From: Streptomyces sp. NRRL F-5123
GTDB taxonomy: Bacteria; Actinomycetota; Actinomycetes; Streptomycetales; Streptomycetaceae
Direction of reading: 5' to 3'
DNA: 64,000 nt
Assembly (NCBI RefSeq): GCF_000721495.1
Contig: NZ_JOHY01000012.1
Location: 146,994-210,993, forward strand
The position numbers and the translations under genes were made by a program. The notes beneath the pieces were generated by a model. That model was not told the DNA's origin, ran no database searches, and worked only from the letters and a program-made list of their open reading frames with translations. Positions 47,398 through 55,059 of this stretch are shown in pieces. The first letter of the stretch is position 1. Each line of letters opens with the position of its first letter.

Positions 47398-48884
47398 GCG
47401 GTCACCGCCGAAGCCGTGTTGCGGGAGTGCTGTTCGCGGGCGATCTGCGCCAGGGCCTGGCGCAGTTGCGGCAGCGGGGTGTCGGCGAACTGGATGCCCA
47501 CGCTGAACGCGAACTCGTCGCGCTGCCTCATCGCTTCGTCCGCACCCTGGTCGGTCAGGTCGACGTCGGCGTAGGCGGTCATGGCGACCGGGTCGTAACC
47601 ATCCGCCAGAAGCTTGTCCCACACCGGCGAGCCCGGATACGGCCGGAACTCGAACGCCGACGCGCGGAATCCGCCGGGCAGCCGGTCGGAGAGGTCCCAC
47701 AAGCGCCGGATGTGCGTCAGCGTCGCGGCCAGGTCCTCCGCTCGCTCCGAGGGGTAGCCCAGAATGAAGTAGCCCTTCACGTTCACACCGCGCCGCATCA
47801 GCCGTTCGGCGACCCGCAGCGTTATGCCGGAGGTGATCCGCTTGTCCATCGCGGCCAGCACCCGGTCACTCCCGGACTCGATCCCGAGCGCGACCTCCCT
47901 CATCCCGGAGGCGGCGAGAGCGTCCAGCATCGCGTCGTCCTCGCGGTCCAGTACGTTGATCCGGCCTGTCGCGTCCCAGACCCACCGCTCTCCGACCCTG
48001 TCCGTGGTGAACGCGTCCATCATCGGGTGGATGATGCGGCGCGCACCGAGAAAGAGGTCGTCGACGAACCGGAAGGCACTCACGCCGTAGCCGTCGGCAA
48101 GCTGGTGCATCTCGGCGAGGATGTTGTCCGGCGTGCGGGTGCGGATCGTCAGATCCGGGTTCTTGCTGACAGCCGCGCCACAGAACCAACAGTCGTAAGG
48201 GCAGCCGCGCGCCCCGACCATGTTCGCCTCGCGTCGGCCGTCGCCCGCCAGGTACGGGTCCTGCGGCAGGAACGCACGGTCCAGGGACAGGCCGTCGATG
48301 TCCGGGCTCAGCCAATGCCGGATGCGGGCCGGGTCGTGCTCGATGCCCTCGACGGTCGTACCGAGGATCCTGTCGCGCCACATCACGCCCGGCAGCTCCG
48401 CGCGCCGCCCGACGTCGTCCAACAGCGCTGTCACGCGGGTCTCGCCCTCGCCGACGACCAGCGCGGCAAGGCGGCTCATGCGGGGGTCGGCGATCACGGT
48501 CTCCGGCGCGGCCTTGGCGTGGTGGCCACCGACCATCAGCCGTACGTCGTTACCCAGTCCCGCTGCGATCCTCGCAGACAGCTCATAGGTGGGCGCCAGG
48601 AGGTTCAACCCGGCCCAGCGCGGGGCGGCGTCGTTCGCCAGCCGGATCGTCTCCTCAATTCCCAGGCCGTGTGCCTCGGCGTCGAGAAGGCCGACGTTGT
48701 GGCCGGCCTGTGCGGCGTAGGTGGCGATGTATCCCATGCCGATGACCGGCAGGGTGTAATCGGTCACGCGGGGCCGCAGCGAGTAGTCCCGCAAGGGGGC
48801 GTTGATCAGGAGCAGGTCGACGGGCCGCTCCGGGTCGGCACCGGCGATCAGGTCAGGGACGTGGCGTAACGGGCGGTCGGGCAT
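47394..48884 (-). CDS. B12-binding radical SAM enzyme
   Basis: A 496-aa protein. Residues ~20-165 form a cobalamin-binding Rossmann domain (PVDLLLINAPLRDY, PVIGMGYIATYAAQAGHNVGLLDAE, LMVGGHHAKAAPE, ALVVGEGE). The radical SAM barrel follows with the cluster motif C228-PYD-C232-WF-C235, FVDDLFLG and LGIESGSDRVLAAMDK. This class methylates or rearranges unreactive carbons. It is embedded between a DNA glycosylase and a nucleotide kinase with start/stop overlaps on both sides, which points to a nucleoside, nucleotide or nucleobase substrate; that is inference. Homologues were not searched. Confidence 0.9.
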   Translation of the reverse strand: MPDRPLRHVPDLIAGADPERPVDLLLINAPLRDYSLRPRVTDYTLPVIGMGYIATYAAQAGHNVGLLDAEAHGLGIEETIRLANDAAPRWAGLNLLAPTYELSARIAAGLGNDVRLMVGGHHAKAAPETVIADPRMSRLAALVVGEGETRVTALLDDVGRRAELPGVMWRDRILGTTVEGIEHDPARIRHWLSPDIDGLSLDRAFLPQDPYLAGDGRREANMVGARGCPYDCWFCGAAVSKNPDLTIRTRTPDNILAEMHQLADGYGVSAFRFVDDLFLGARRIIHPMMDAFTTDRVGERWVWDATGRINVLDREDDAMLDALAASGMREVALGIESGSDRVLAAMDKRITSGITLRVAERLMRRGVNVKGYFILGYPSERAEDLAATLTHIRRLWDLSDRLPGGFRASAFEFRPYPGSPVWDKLLADGYDPVAMTAYADVDLTDQGADEAMRQRDEFAFSVGIQFADTPLPQLRQALAQIAREQHSRNTASAVTA

Positions 48885-49674
48885 GGATCCCCCACGCGAG
48901 TGTGTAGGTGGTCAGGGCGTGAAGTTGCGGCCGGTCCGGTGCCCACCGGGACCAGGCGGCTTCGAACTTTCGTGGTGTTTCGGGCAGCGGCGCCGACGGG
49001 GCGGCTTTGGCCGCCCAGGTGCGCACCGCCAGGTCGCCGTGCGGGTAGACGGAGTAGTCGCCGGTGAAGTCCGCGGCGACGCACGCTGCGGTCCACGGGC
49101 CGATGCCAGGTACCTCCTGGAGGGCCTTCACCATGTCGTCAGGGGCCAGCCGACCCCAGTCCTCGGCGTGCTCCAGGTAGGCCGCCGCCGCAGCCGGTAG
49201 AGCCTTGCGGTGCAGTGCCGCACCGATCACCGCGAAGTGCTCCTCGGTCAGCTCCAGAACTTCGCGCGGGCCGGGCACGCTGTGCATCACCCCTGCCGGT
49301 GTGTCCCAGGAAGGGCCGTAGGCAGTGATCCACCGCTGGTAGAGGGCGCGGGCCTGCGGGGCGCGGATGATCTTCCGCAGGAGACCGCTGGTGATCGCCT
49401 CCCACAGCGTCGGCGACGACAGGCGGTGCACAGTCCCCAGGCGGGCCAGCGCTTTCGTGAGAGGCCGCGGGGCGCCCGCCGGGAGCTGCGCCGGCTCCGT
49501 CGCGACCGTTTCCACGCGCTCGCTGGCGAGCGGCCCACCCTGTTGCGACGTCGCCAGTGCGGTGCCGTCCCACGCCACGAACCAGGCATCGGCGCCCCTG
49601 ACGACGAGGCGGCACGTGGCCCCGTCCGGGTCGGTCGTCCACGCTGGGTGGTCGGTCAGCAGGGTGGTGGTCAT
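48853..49674 (-). CDS. HhH-GPD DNA glycosylase (AlkA/OGG-like)
   Basis: A 273-aa protein from the ATG at 49674. The C-terminal domain has the helix-hairpin-helix LQEVPGIGPWTA (186-197), VAADFTGDYSVYPHGDLAVRTWA with catalytic Asp at 214, and the downstream helix FEAAWSRWAPDRPQLHAL, the plan of AlkA-type 3-methyladenine glycosylases. The N-terminal half is a divergent AlkA-like beta domain. There is no Lys before the Asp, so it would be a monofunctional glycosylase. It overlaps the radical SAM start by 32 bases and is the first catalytic gene of the operon. It may remove a base modified by its partners. Confidence 0.85.
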   Translation of the reverse strand: MTTTLLTDHPAWTTDPDGATCRLVVRGADAWFVAWDGTALATSQQGGPLASERVETVATEPAQLPAGAPRPLTKALARLGTVHRLSSPTLWEAITSGLLRKIIRAPQARALYQRWITAYGPSWDTPAGVMHSVPGPREVLELTEEHFAVIGAALHRKALPAAAAAYLEHAEDWGRLAPDDMVKALQEVPGIGPWTAACVAADFTGDYSVYPHGDLAVRTWAAKAAPSAPLPETPRKFEAAWSRWAPDRPQLHALTTYTLAWGIHARPPVTPRP

Positions 49675-49784
49675 CGCGGCGCCTTTCGCTGTACGTCCGT
49701 GGGCACCCGGCGGTGTCCGGCCGGGCGTACCCGGCAGTCTGCTCGCTCTCCGTGGACGCGCGGGCACGAACTGCTCCTTCGGCG

Positions 49785-50642
49785 TCACCTCGAATGCCGG
49801 GCGGTCCAGTCGTCGCGGGCGGCGATGAGGGCGGGGCGGATCTTCTGGTCGAGGAGGTCGGCATGCTCGCGGAGCTTGGTGGCGACCTCGGCGAGCTGTT
49901 GGGGGTCGAGTCCGAGGATCCAGCGGCCTTCGGCGAGTTGGAGGTTGGCGACGGGGATGCGCTTACGGGGGTCGGGGTCGTGGGGGTTGCAGTCGATGCT
50001 GCCTTCGAGGACGGGCTCGTCCCGCGGGCCGTCCCAGCGGTCGGGGGCGGTGACGGGCATCAACGGCCCCTCGAAGAAGGTGCGGTGGTTGACGAGGGCC
50101 AGCCGTTGCGGCAGCTCGTCGACCGGGACGTCGACCTCGGTGGGGTCGTCCTCGGCCCAGTCGGGCAGGTAGCCCTCGTTGACGGTGCCGTCCGTTGCGG
50201 TGATCGTCCACGTCCCCGGCGTGCTCCAGGGCGGCGGCTGCTCGCGGGCCCCGACCTCGAACCAGACGACTTTCCCGGCGGGGTCGTCGGTGCTGCCCCA
50301 GCCGGCGGCGAGCGCGTCCACGAGCAGCAGCCCCCGCCCACCCTCGGCGTCCACCGAACCGTGCCGCGGCTTCGGTCGTACGGGACTGGCGTCCGTGACC
50401 TCCACCCGTACTCGGGCGCCGGTCCAGCGGACAGCGACCGCGCAGGCCGCCTCGCTGTAGCGCAGGGCGTTCGTGATCACCTCGCTCGACAGCAGTTCCA
50501 CCTCGGCGACCTGCTCGTCGGAGAGCGGGACGTTCCAGCCGCGGACCAGGGCGCTGCTCTTGTGCCGCGCCTCCGGCACGCAGCCCTCCTCGGCCCCGAC
50601 GCTGAATCCGTGGATGAGGGCCGCCGGGCCCAGGGCGGTCAC
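49785..50642 (-). CDS. Anti-sigma-type ATPase fused to DUF6907-like domain (B)
   Basis: A 285-aa close paralogue of the cassette A protein. The ATPase half shows VAEVELLSSEVITNALRYSEAACAVAV, VEVTDASPVRPKPRHGS and GGRGLLLVDALAAGWG; the C-terminal half (WTITATDGTVNEGYLPDWAEDDP ... LDPQQLAEVATKLREHADLLDQKIRPALIAARDDW) is nearly identical to the A copy, while the first ~50 residues differ completely. GTG 50642 is a best guess for the start. It is divergent from the TPR regulator and 110 bp upstream of the glycosylase gene, so it heads the effector operon. Confidence 0.82.
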   Translation of the reverse strand: MTALGPAALIHGFSVGAEEGCVPEARHKSSALVRGWNVPLSDEQVAEVELLSSEVITNALRYSEAACAVAVRWTGARVRVEVTDASPVRPKPRHGSVDAEGGRGLLLVDALAAGWGSTDDPAGKVVWFEVGAREQPPPWSTPGTWTITATDGTVNEGYLPDWAEDDPTEVDVPVDELPQRLALVNHRTFFEGPLMPVTAPDRWDGPRDEPVLEGSIDCNPHDPDPRKRIPVANLQLAEGRWILGLDPQQLAEVATKLREHADLLDQKIRPALIAARDDWTARHSR

Positions 50643-50872
50643 CGGGGACCCCCGGCCTGAGCGGGGCAACGTCCGGGCGGAACGATGCAGGGTGCGCTGG
50701 CGGGGTGGGGAGGTCGCAGCACCGGGTGCTCCTTTCGCTACGTAAGGTGAGCACCAACTGTGCGGGGGTGAAGGCGAGGTGGCTTCCCCGGCGCGGGTAT
50801 ACCCGTGATGGGTACGCTTTTTCCGGCCTGTGCACCGCACACTCGGTTGAACTGGCAGGACGGGACAGCGCG
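50643..50872. promoter_or_regulatory. Divergent control region of cassette B
   Basis: This 230-bp gap separates the ATPase-DUF6907 gene from the HTH-TPR regulator. It contains GTATACCCGTGATGGGTACG (a loose dyad, GTATACCC/GGGTAC, near 50800), a candidate shared operator. Confidence 0.4.
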
Positions 50873-52192
50873 ATGACCGGATACCGACCAGCGACCGCGT
50901 TACCGCGCGCCGTCCTCGAACGAGCGGACATGCGAGCCGCGATCACCGCCCACGACGTCGGGACGGTGTTCCGCCTCGCGCGCGAGCTGGCCGGGATCAG
51001 CTACTCGAAGATCGCTGCGGAGTGCGACATCAAGCCCGAGCGGGTCGGCACGCTGGCCCGCGGCAAGGGAAGCGTGACCAGCTTCGAGAAGATCGCCCGC
51101 GTCGCGGACGCCCTGCGCATCCCCGGCCACATGCTCGGACTCGCACCCCGCCCCTGGGAGAAGAGCGAATCGGTTCCTGCACGTGACCGTACGAGCGAGG
51201 AGGACGAGAATCCCGTGGAGCGCAGGCGATTTCTCCGAGCAGGCACCGGTGCCGGGCTGGCGGCAGCGCTGCCCGAACTATCGCGCCCTACGGTGGGCCG
51301 ACGCCTCGGCTCTGACGTGCCGGACCAGCTGCGCCGTCGCGCCGCCCGCTTGCGCCGGTTGGATCAGGTCCTCGGGGGAGGCGACACCTACCGCGTCTAC
51401 CTCGGCGAATACCAGGCCACCAAGGCGCTGCTGCGCGACTCGACGTACACGGAGCAGACCCGCGGCGGCCTGTTGTCCGTCCTGGCAGAGCAGGCACAAC
51501 AAGCCGGGTGGGCCGCCTTCGACGCAGGCCGCGCTGTCGACGCGCGCGGCCTCTACGAAGAGAGCCACAGCGCCGCCACCGAGGCCGGCGACACCGACCT
51601 CGCCGGAAACGCACTCGCCTTCCTCGCCTACCAGGCCGTCAGCGGCGACCAGAAAGCCGGAGTGGAGATCGCCGCCCGTTCCTGCGCCACGATCGGCCCC
51701 GACGCCCCTGCCGGAGTACGCGCCCTCCTCCGCGAACGCCTCGCCTGGGCCTGCGCAGTCGCGGGCCTGGCCACCGAATGCGAACGCGCCCTCGCCGCAG
51801 CCGAGTCCGCCCTCGCCACGGCCGGCGACGCGCCCCAGCCCGACTGGGTCTCGTGGGTCGACACCACCGAACTCCAGATCATGACCGGCCGCTGCTGGAC
51901 CGAACTACGACGCCCGCTGCGAGCCGTCCCGGTCCTTGAAGCCGCCCTCGCCGCCTATGACGACACCAACGCCCGCGACAAGGCTCTCTACCTCTCCTGG
52001 CTCGGCGACTCCTACCTGACCGCAGGCGAAGTCGAACAAGCAGCCACCACAGCAGACCGCGCCCTCGATCTCGCCGAAGGCATCGCCTCCGTCCGCCCCC
52101 GCGCCCGCCTGACCCCACTCCTCAAACGCCTCGACGCCCACCGGGGGCTCCCCGCCGTGGACGCGGTACTGGAAAAGGCCGTGGCGGTCTGA
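50873..52192 (+). CDS. XRE regulator with TPR domain (cassette B)
   Basis: A 439-aa protein. Residues ~25-85 form a HTH (VGTVFRLARELAGISYSKIAAECDIKPERVGTLARGKGSVTSFEKIARVADAL), followed by a short RRRFLRAGTGAGLAAALP segment typical of Streptomyces XRE-TPR proteins, then about 270 residues of helical repeats (TRGGLLSVLAEQAQQAGWAAFDAGR; ALYLSWLGDSYLTAGEVEQAATTADRALDLAE). It occupies the same place as the HTH-TPR gene of cassette A but is only distantly related. It ends one base before the convergent CutA gene. Confidence 0.85.
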   Translation: MTGYRPATALPRAVLERADMRAAITAHDVGTVFRLARELAGISYSKIAAECDIKPERVGTLARGKGSVTSFEKIARVADALRIPGHMLGLAPRPWEKSESVPARDRTSEEDENPVERRRFLRAGTGAGLAAALPELSRPTVGRRLGSDVPDQLRRRAARLRRLDQVLGGGDTYRVYLGEYQATKALLRDSTYTEQTRGGLLSVLAEQAQQAGWAAFDAGRAVDARGLYEESHSAATEAGDTDLAGNALAFLAYQAVSGDQKAGVEIAARSCATIGPDAPAGVRALLRERLAWACAVAGLATECERALAAAESALATAGDAPQPDWVSWVDTTELQIMTGRCWTELRRPLRAVPVLEAALAAYDDTNARDKALYLSWLGDSYLTAGEVEQAATTADRALDLAEGIASVRPRARLTPLLKRLDAHRGLPAVDAVLEKAVAV

Positions 52193-52193
52193 G

Positions 52194-52520
52194 CTACGCG
52201 GACGGCTCAGTGCTGTCGGCAACCCATCGCAGGTACGCCTCCGAGCCGGCCACGATCGGCACCGCAACCACCTCCGGCTTAGCCCACGGATGGTGCTCCA
52301 GTAGATGCGCCTCCAACGCGGGATACCGCTCGGCGGTGGTCTTGAGCAGCAGTTGCCACTCCTCACCGGTCCCGAACATCCCCTGGTGCCAGAACACCGA
52401 CACCACCGGCCCCACCACCTGCGCCCCCGCCGCAAGCTGCCCCCGTACGGCCGATTCCGCGAGCCGGACAGCCTGTTCGCGAGTCTCGGTAGCGGTCGAC
52501 ACCTGCACGAAGTCGGTCAT
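52194..52520 (-). CDS. cutA: Divalent cation tolerance protein CutA
   Basis: A 108-aa protein with the CutA1 features: FVQVSTATETREQAVRLAESAVRGQLAAGAQVVGPVVSVFWHQG (the usual Y/W-containing strand), WQLLLKTTAERYPALEAHLLEHHPWAKPEVVAVPI with the conserved HPYE-like segment read here as HPWAKPEV, and YLRWV. It forms a small trimeric ferredoxin-like fold whose role in metal tolerance is debated. It is convergent with the TPR regulator; why it rides in the cassette is unclear. Confidence 0.92.
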   Translation of the reverse strand: MTDFVQVSTATETREQAVRLAESAVRGQLAAGAQVVGPVVSVFWHQGMFGTGEEWQLLLKTTAERYPALEAHLLEHHPWAKPEVVAVPIVAGSEAYLRWVADSTEPSA

Positions 52521-52610
52521 GCGGCGAGCCTAACCAAGCATGCGAATTGGCCGTCTGCAGGTGCAGTGCATGGCTGATTACCTGCTGTCACTGATCGGTG
52601 ACAACCGGTA

Positions 52611-53002
52611 ATGTTGCTCGTCGTGAAGGCGTTTCGCGCGTACTGGGGGTATCTCGCCATCGCTGCCCTGATCGTCTCCTGGGGGCGTGGCGCAGCACCC
52701 GCCGTGATCGTTGTCCTGTCGCTCGCCGTGTTCGTGTTCGCCGGATTTCAAGCCCTGCTCTTTGCGGCGCCGTGAACCGCAACGGCACGTACTGCCGGAA
52801 GAACGCGTCTGGGCTCCTCATGGGCTGCCACAGGCGACACCACCGACTGCAGAAGCTGAAGATGATCGTTCTGCGCCACCGCGCGGGAACTGTCTCGCGC
52901 AGCCTCTTCCCGTCGTCAAAGGAGAAGTTCGAGGCAGCTATCGCTGTTGGCGGCCTCCTGTCTGCCGTAGCAGCTGTGGTCGTGCCCGTGATTACCGGTT
53001 AG
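52611..53002 (+). pseudogene. Membrane/zinc-knuckle protein, frameshifted
   Basis: The first frame (52611-52775) encodes two hydrophobic helices (YWGYLAIAALIVSWGRGAAP, VIVVLSLAVFVFAGFQALLF). After a one-base shift near 52766 the other frame continues CGAVNRNGTYCRKNASGLLMGCHRRHHRLQKLKMIVL, then a C-terminal membrane helix, to a stop at 53002. I recognise the combination (two helices, then C-G-x-x-x-R-x-G-x-x-C-R-x-N-A-x-G-L-L-x-G-C-x-x-x-x-H) as one intact gene type in Streptomyces. A single base loss, or a sequencing error, is the simplest explanation. Confidence 0.65.
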
Positions 53003-53068
53003 AGGCGGACGTTCGGACATTGAACGTGGCGCCAGTGGCCTCGCTAGGACAGCAACTGCATCTGGCGT

Positions 53069-53202
53069 GCGTGAGCGATGCGTGAGCGGATGCGGCGGCA
53101 CCGGGCGGTGCGGTGCGGACAGGGCGGCAACCGTGGTCCATCTGACCTGCGGGTTTCGGACGGCTGCTCACCACCCCCTACCGCCCGGCACGTCCTGGCC
53201 AG
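53069..53202. repeat. 134-bp right flank, cassette B
   Basis: Homologous over its full length to 44314-44447 and 55060-55193, ending at the att core. TCTGACCTGCGGGTTT is at 53141. Confidence 0.88.
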
Positions 53203-53248
53203 GACTTTTAATCCATTGGTTGTGGGTTCGAGTCCCACACGGCCTACC
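53203..53248. repeat. tRNA-Lys 3' half, copy 4
   Basis: 46 bp identical to 7537-7582; the next base differs. Confidence 0.93.
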
Positions 53249-53287
53249 CGGTCGGGCCTCCCCGGAGGCCGCTGACCTGCGGCCACG

Positions 53288-53319
53288 GTGCCCCGATCGT
53301 CCTCGGACGGTCGGGGCAC
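53288..53319. terminator. Hairpin of left flank, cassette C
   Basis: GTGCCCCGATCGTCC / GGACGGTCGGGGCAC form a 15-bp stem with one T-G wobble and a 2-nt loop. It occupies the same place as the hairpins after copies 2, 3 and 5. Confidence 0.7.
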
Positions 53320-53433
53320 GGTCGTGTCTGGGGGCGTGCGTGGGCGATGCGTGATGGTCGCTCCGCCGGACAGGGCAGCCACGCCGTCGGACGCCGCGGG
53401 CGGTTGCCGACTCTGCACCGTTCAGCGCGCTGC

Positions 53434-53850
53434 TCAGCCTGGGTAGAGCGCTTGCGGTGTCGAATCTGCCGCGCCGGTCAGTTCGTTGAAACGGTCGGAT
53501 ACAGATCGGAGCCGGTCCGCCAATCCGGCTAGGGCGTCTGCTAGATCGCGCAGCTCATTGGGCTCGACTGGGCACCATCGGCCGTCCAGTTCGACCGAGA
53601 GGAAGGGTTCGAGACCAGGCGATCGCTCGGCGAACGGGTATTGCTGCAAGCAGGTACGCAGGAGCACCGCAGCGCCGCGGGGGATCGGGACCGTGAACTC
53701 GTCGTCGGCGCTTGAGTGAGTGATGTCCACGCGGTAGCCACCGGGCTGGTGCAGTTCGCCCGTGCACCATTCGGGCTCCGGGATGGTGACGACTCCGTGG
53801 TCGCACGTGGGGATGGTGACCGTTTGCGGTGTGAGGGTGCCTTCGGGCAT
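53434..53850 (-). CDS. DUF6907 domain protein (cassette C)
   Basis: A 138-aa protein: PQTVTIPTCDHGVVTIPEPEWCTGELHQPGGYRVDITHSSADDEFTV, followed by strands (LSVELDGRWCPVEPNEL) and a helix (LRDLADALAGLADRLRSVSDRFNELTG). The first 50 residues follow the phage protein at 30072-30449 closely in pattern (CDHG/SDHGP, TIPEP-x-WCTG). It is a stand-alone gene beside the putative toxin-antitoxin pair. Function unknown. Confidence 0.72.
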   Translation of the reverse strand: MPEGTLTPQTVTIPTCDHGVVTIPEPEWCTGELHQPGGYRVDITHSSADDEFTVPIPRGAAVLLRTCLQQYPFAERSPGLEPFLSVELDGRWCPVEPNELRDLADALAGLADRLRSVSDRFNELTGAADSTPQALYPG

Positions 53851-53913
53851 GGCAGAACTCTCGCCGAACGGGCCCCACCTCGTCGTAGGTTGGCGCGAGA
53901 TCAGCCGTCCGGG

Positions 53914-54675
53914 TCACTCCTCGTTGAGGAGTTCCGCGGCCGCCTTTGGATCCATCAGGGTCGACCATGCCTGTTCGGCTGGGAGGAGGGAGCGGCTGGG
54001 GAGCGCGTATTCGGGGTACCAGTCGGTGGCCTCGCACCCCGGGACATGGCGCAGGACGACGGCGGTCAGGTCGTCGGGGACGGAGCCTGTGATGCGTACG
54101 GCTACGTAGGTCTCGTGGCCTTCGTCGGCGCGTACCAGGATGCCGAGGCGGAACGTGGCGAAGTCTGCGGCGTGCTCGTGTCCGTCGTGCAGAGATCCGC
54201 GGGTCAGATCACGGATCGCGGTAGCGAGCCGGCGTACGAGGCGCGTACCGGCTTCGAGTTGGTAGCGATCACGATCGTCCTGGTCGGGCAGGAGATGGCC
54301 CACGTAGGTCTTGCTGGTCAGGGGTTGGCGGTGGTCGGCGTTGTAGCGGGCTCGTGCGGCCTGTGCGCTGGTTTCCAGGGCGGCGTAGAAGTCCTCTAAG
54401 GACCCGTCCTCGCGTTGACCGGCGGCTATGAGCCAGGGCAGGTCCAGGTCCGTGTCGGTCCAGACTGCTCCGCGCCATCTCTGGACCTTGACCTTGAAAA
54501 GGATCTCGTCGTCGATGGCGCGGATTCGCTCGCGGCCTGCTTCGTCGTCGCCGAAGAGTTCCCGAGCCTTTACGAGGAGGGGGTGGTCCAGTTCGTCGAG
54601 TGGCTTCTGTGCAGAAGGCAGCGCAAGCTCGAGGTCCTCGCGGAGCGTGCGAAGGGTGGGGCGAGCAGGCTGCAC
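53914..54675 (-). CDS. Unrecognised 253-aa protein paired with RHH protein (possible toxin)
   Basis: It begins two bases after the stop of the ribbon-helix-helix gene. Sequence features: LREDLELALPSAQKPLDELDHPLLVKARELFGDDE; EILFKVKVQRWRGAVWTDTDLDLPWLIAAGQREDGSLEDFYAALE; RLVRRLATAIRDLTRGS; and a C-terminal beta region ending near LPSRSLLPAEQAW. There is no signal peptide or membrane helix. I do not recognise the fold. The tight pairing with a small RHH protein that has its own operator is the layout of a type II toxin-antitoxin operon, so a toxin is a reasonable hypothesis. Confidence 0.6.
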   Translation of the reverse strand: MQPARPTLRTLREDLELALPSAQKPLDELDHPLLVKARELFGDDEAGRERIRAIDDEILFKVKVQRWRGAVWTDTDLDLPWLIAAGQREDGSLEDFYAALETSAQAARARYNADHRQPLTSKTYVGHLLPDQDDRDRYQLEAGTRLVRRLATAIRDLTRGSLHDGHEHAADFATFRLGILVRADEGHETYVAVRITGSVPDDLTAVVLRHVPGCEATDWYPEYALPSRSLLPAEQAWSTLMDPKAAAELLNEE

Positions 54676-54677
54676 GG

Positions 54678-54974
54678 TCAGTCGTCCTCGCCTACGCCGC
54701 CGAGTTCCCTTATCCGCTCAGGTGACAGTCCGGTCAGGAGTGAAACGCTCGACTCGACGGATCCGTCGAGCTTGCGCATCTTCTCTCTCATGCTGGCGCG
54801 GACCTCCTCACGGCGGAGCTCCAGATATGTCCGGACTGCTGCGGCGACCAAGTCCTTCTTGGTCATCCCCAGGAAGTGGGCACCATCGGCGATCAACTCG
54901 TCCACCGCTGCATCCACTTTCAAGGGTGCGGTTGTGCGAGTTCCTCGACTCCGTGTTCCTTCTGCAATCTCCAT
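54678..54974 (-). CDS. Ribbon-helix-helix (antitoxin-type) protein
   Basis: A 98-aa protein from the ATG at 54974 with AGGAGG 8 bases upstream. GTRTTAPLKVDAAVDELIADGAHFLGMTKKDLVAAAVRTYLELRREEVRASM fits an RHH/CopG-type DNA-binding fold (short strand, helix, turn at G-M-T-K-K, helix) with a C-terminal acidic tail (SPERIRELGGVGEDD) that could wrap a partner. A dyad overlapping its ribosome site is likely its operator. The next gene follows at 2 bp. Confidence 0.78.
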   Translation of the reverse strand: MEIAEGTRSRGTRTTAPLKVDAAVDELIADGAHFLGMTKKDLVAAAVRTYLELRREEVRASMREKMRKLDGSVESSVSLLTGLSPERIRELGGVGEDD

Positions 54975-54987
54975 GTGGCGCCTCCTG

Positions 54988-55001
54988 GTACCAGATGGTA
55001 C
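54988..55001 (-). promoter_or_regulatory. Operator-like dyad upstream of the RHH gene
   Basis: GTACC-AGAT-GGTAC lies 14 to 27 bases before the start codon, next to the AGGAGG. Short dyads in this position are typical autoregulatory sites for RHH antitoxins. Confidence 0.55.
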
Positions 55002-55059
55002 TCCTATTCTTAGCTGCGCGGATGCCTGGGTCCGCCCAGTCCCCAGCGTGGTCGTAGGT

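Larger units (their letters stand above)
44448..53248. mobile_element. Cassette B between tRNA-Lys att copies 3 and 4
   Basis: An 8.8-kb segment with the same left hairpin flank and 134-bp right flank as its neighbours. It encodes an unrecognised 219-aa protein, a nucleotide-related operon (glycosylase, radical SAM, kinase, MazG-like, APH-like), an ATPase-DUF6907/HTH-TPR pair, CutA and a frameshifted membrane protein. No recombinase gene was found on either strand. Confidence 0.75.

Noticed and set aside
47394..48884. Radical SAM gene as a prokaryotic viperin (antiviral ddhNTP synthase)
   Set aside because: The protein has an N-terminal cobalamin-binding domain and is 496 residues long, unlike viperins, although the neighbouring nucleotide kinase made the idea tempting.
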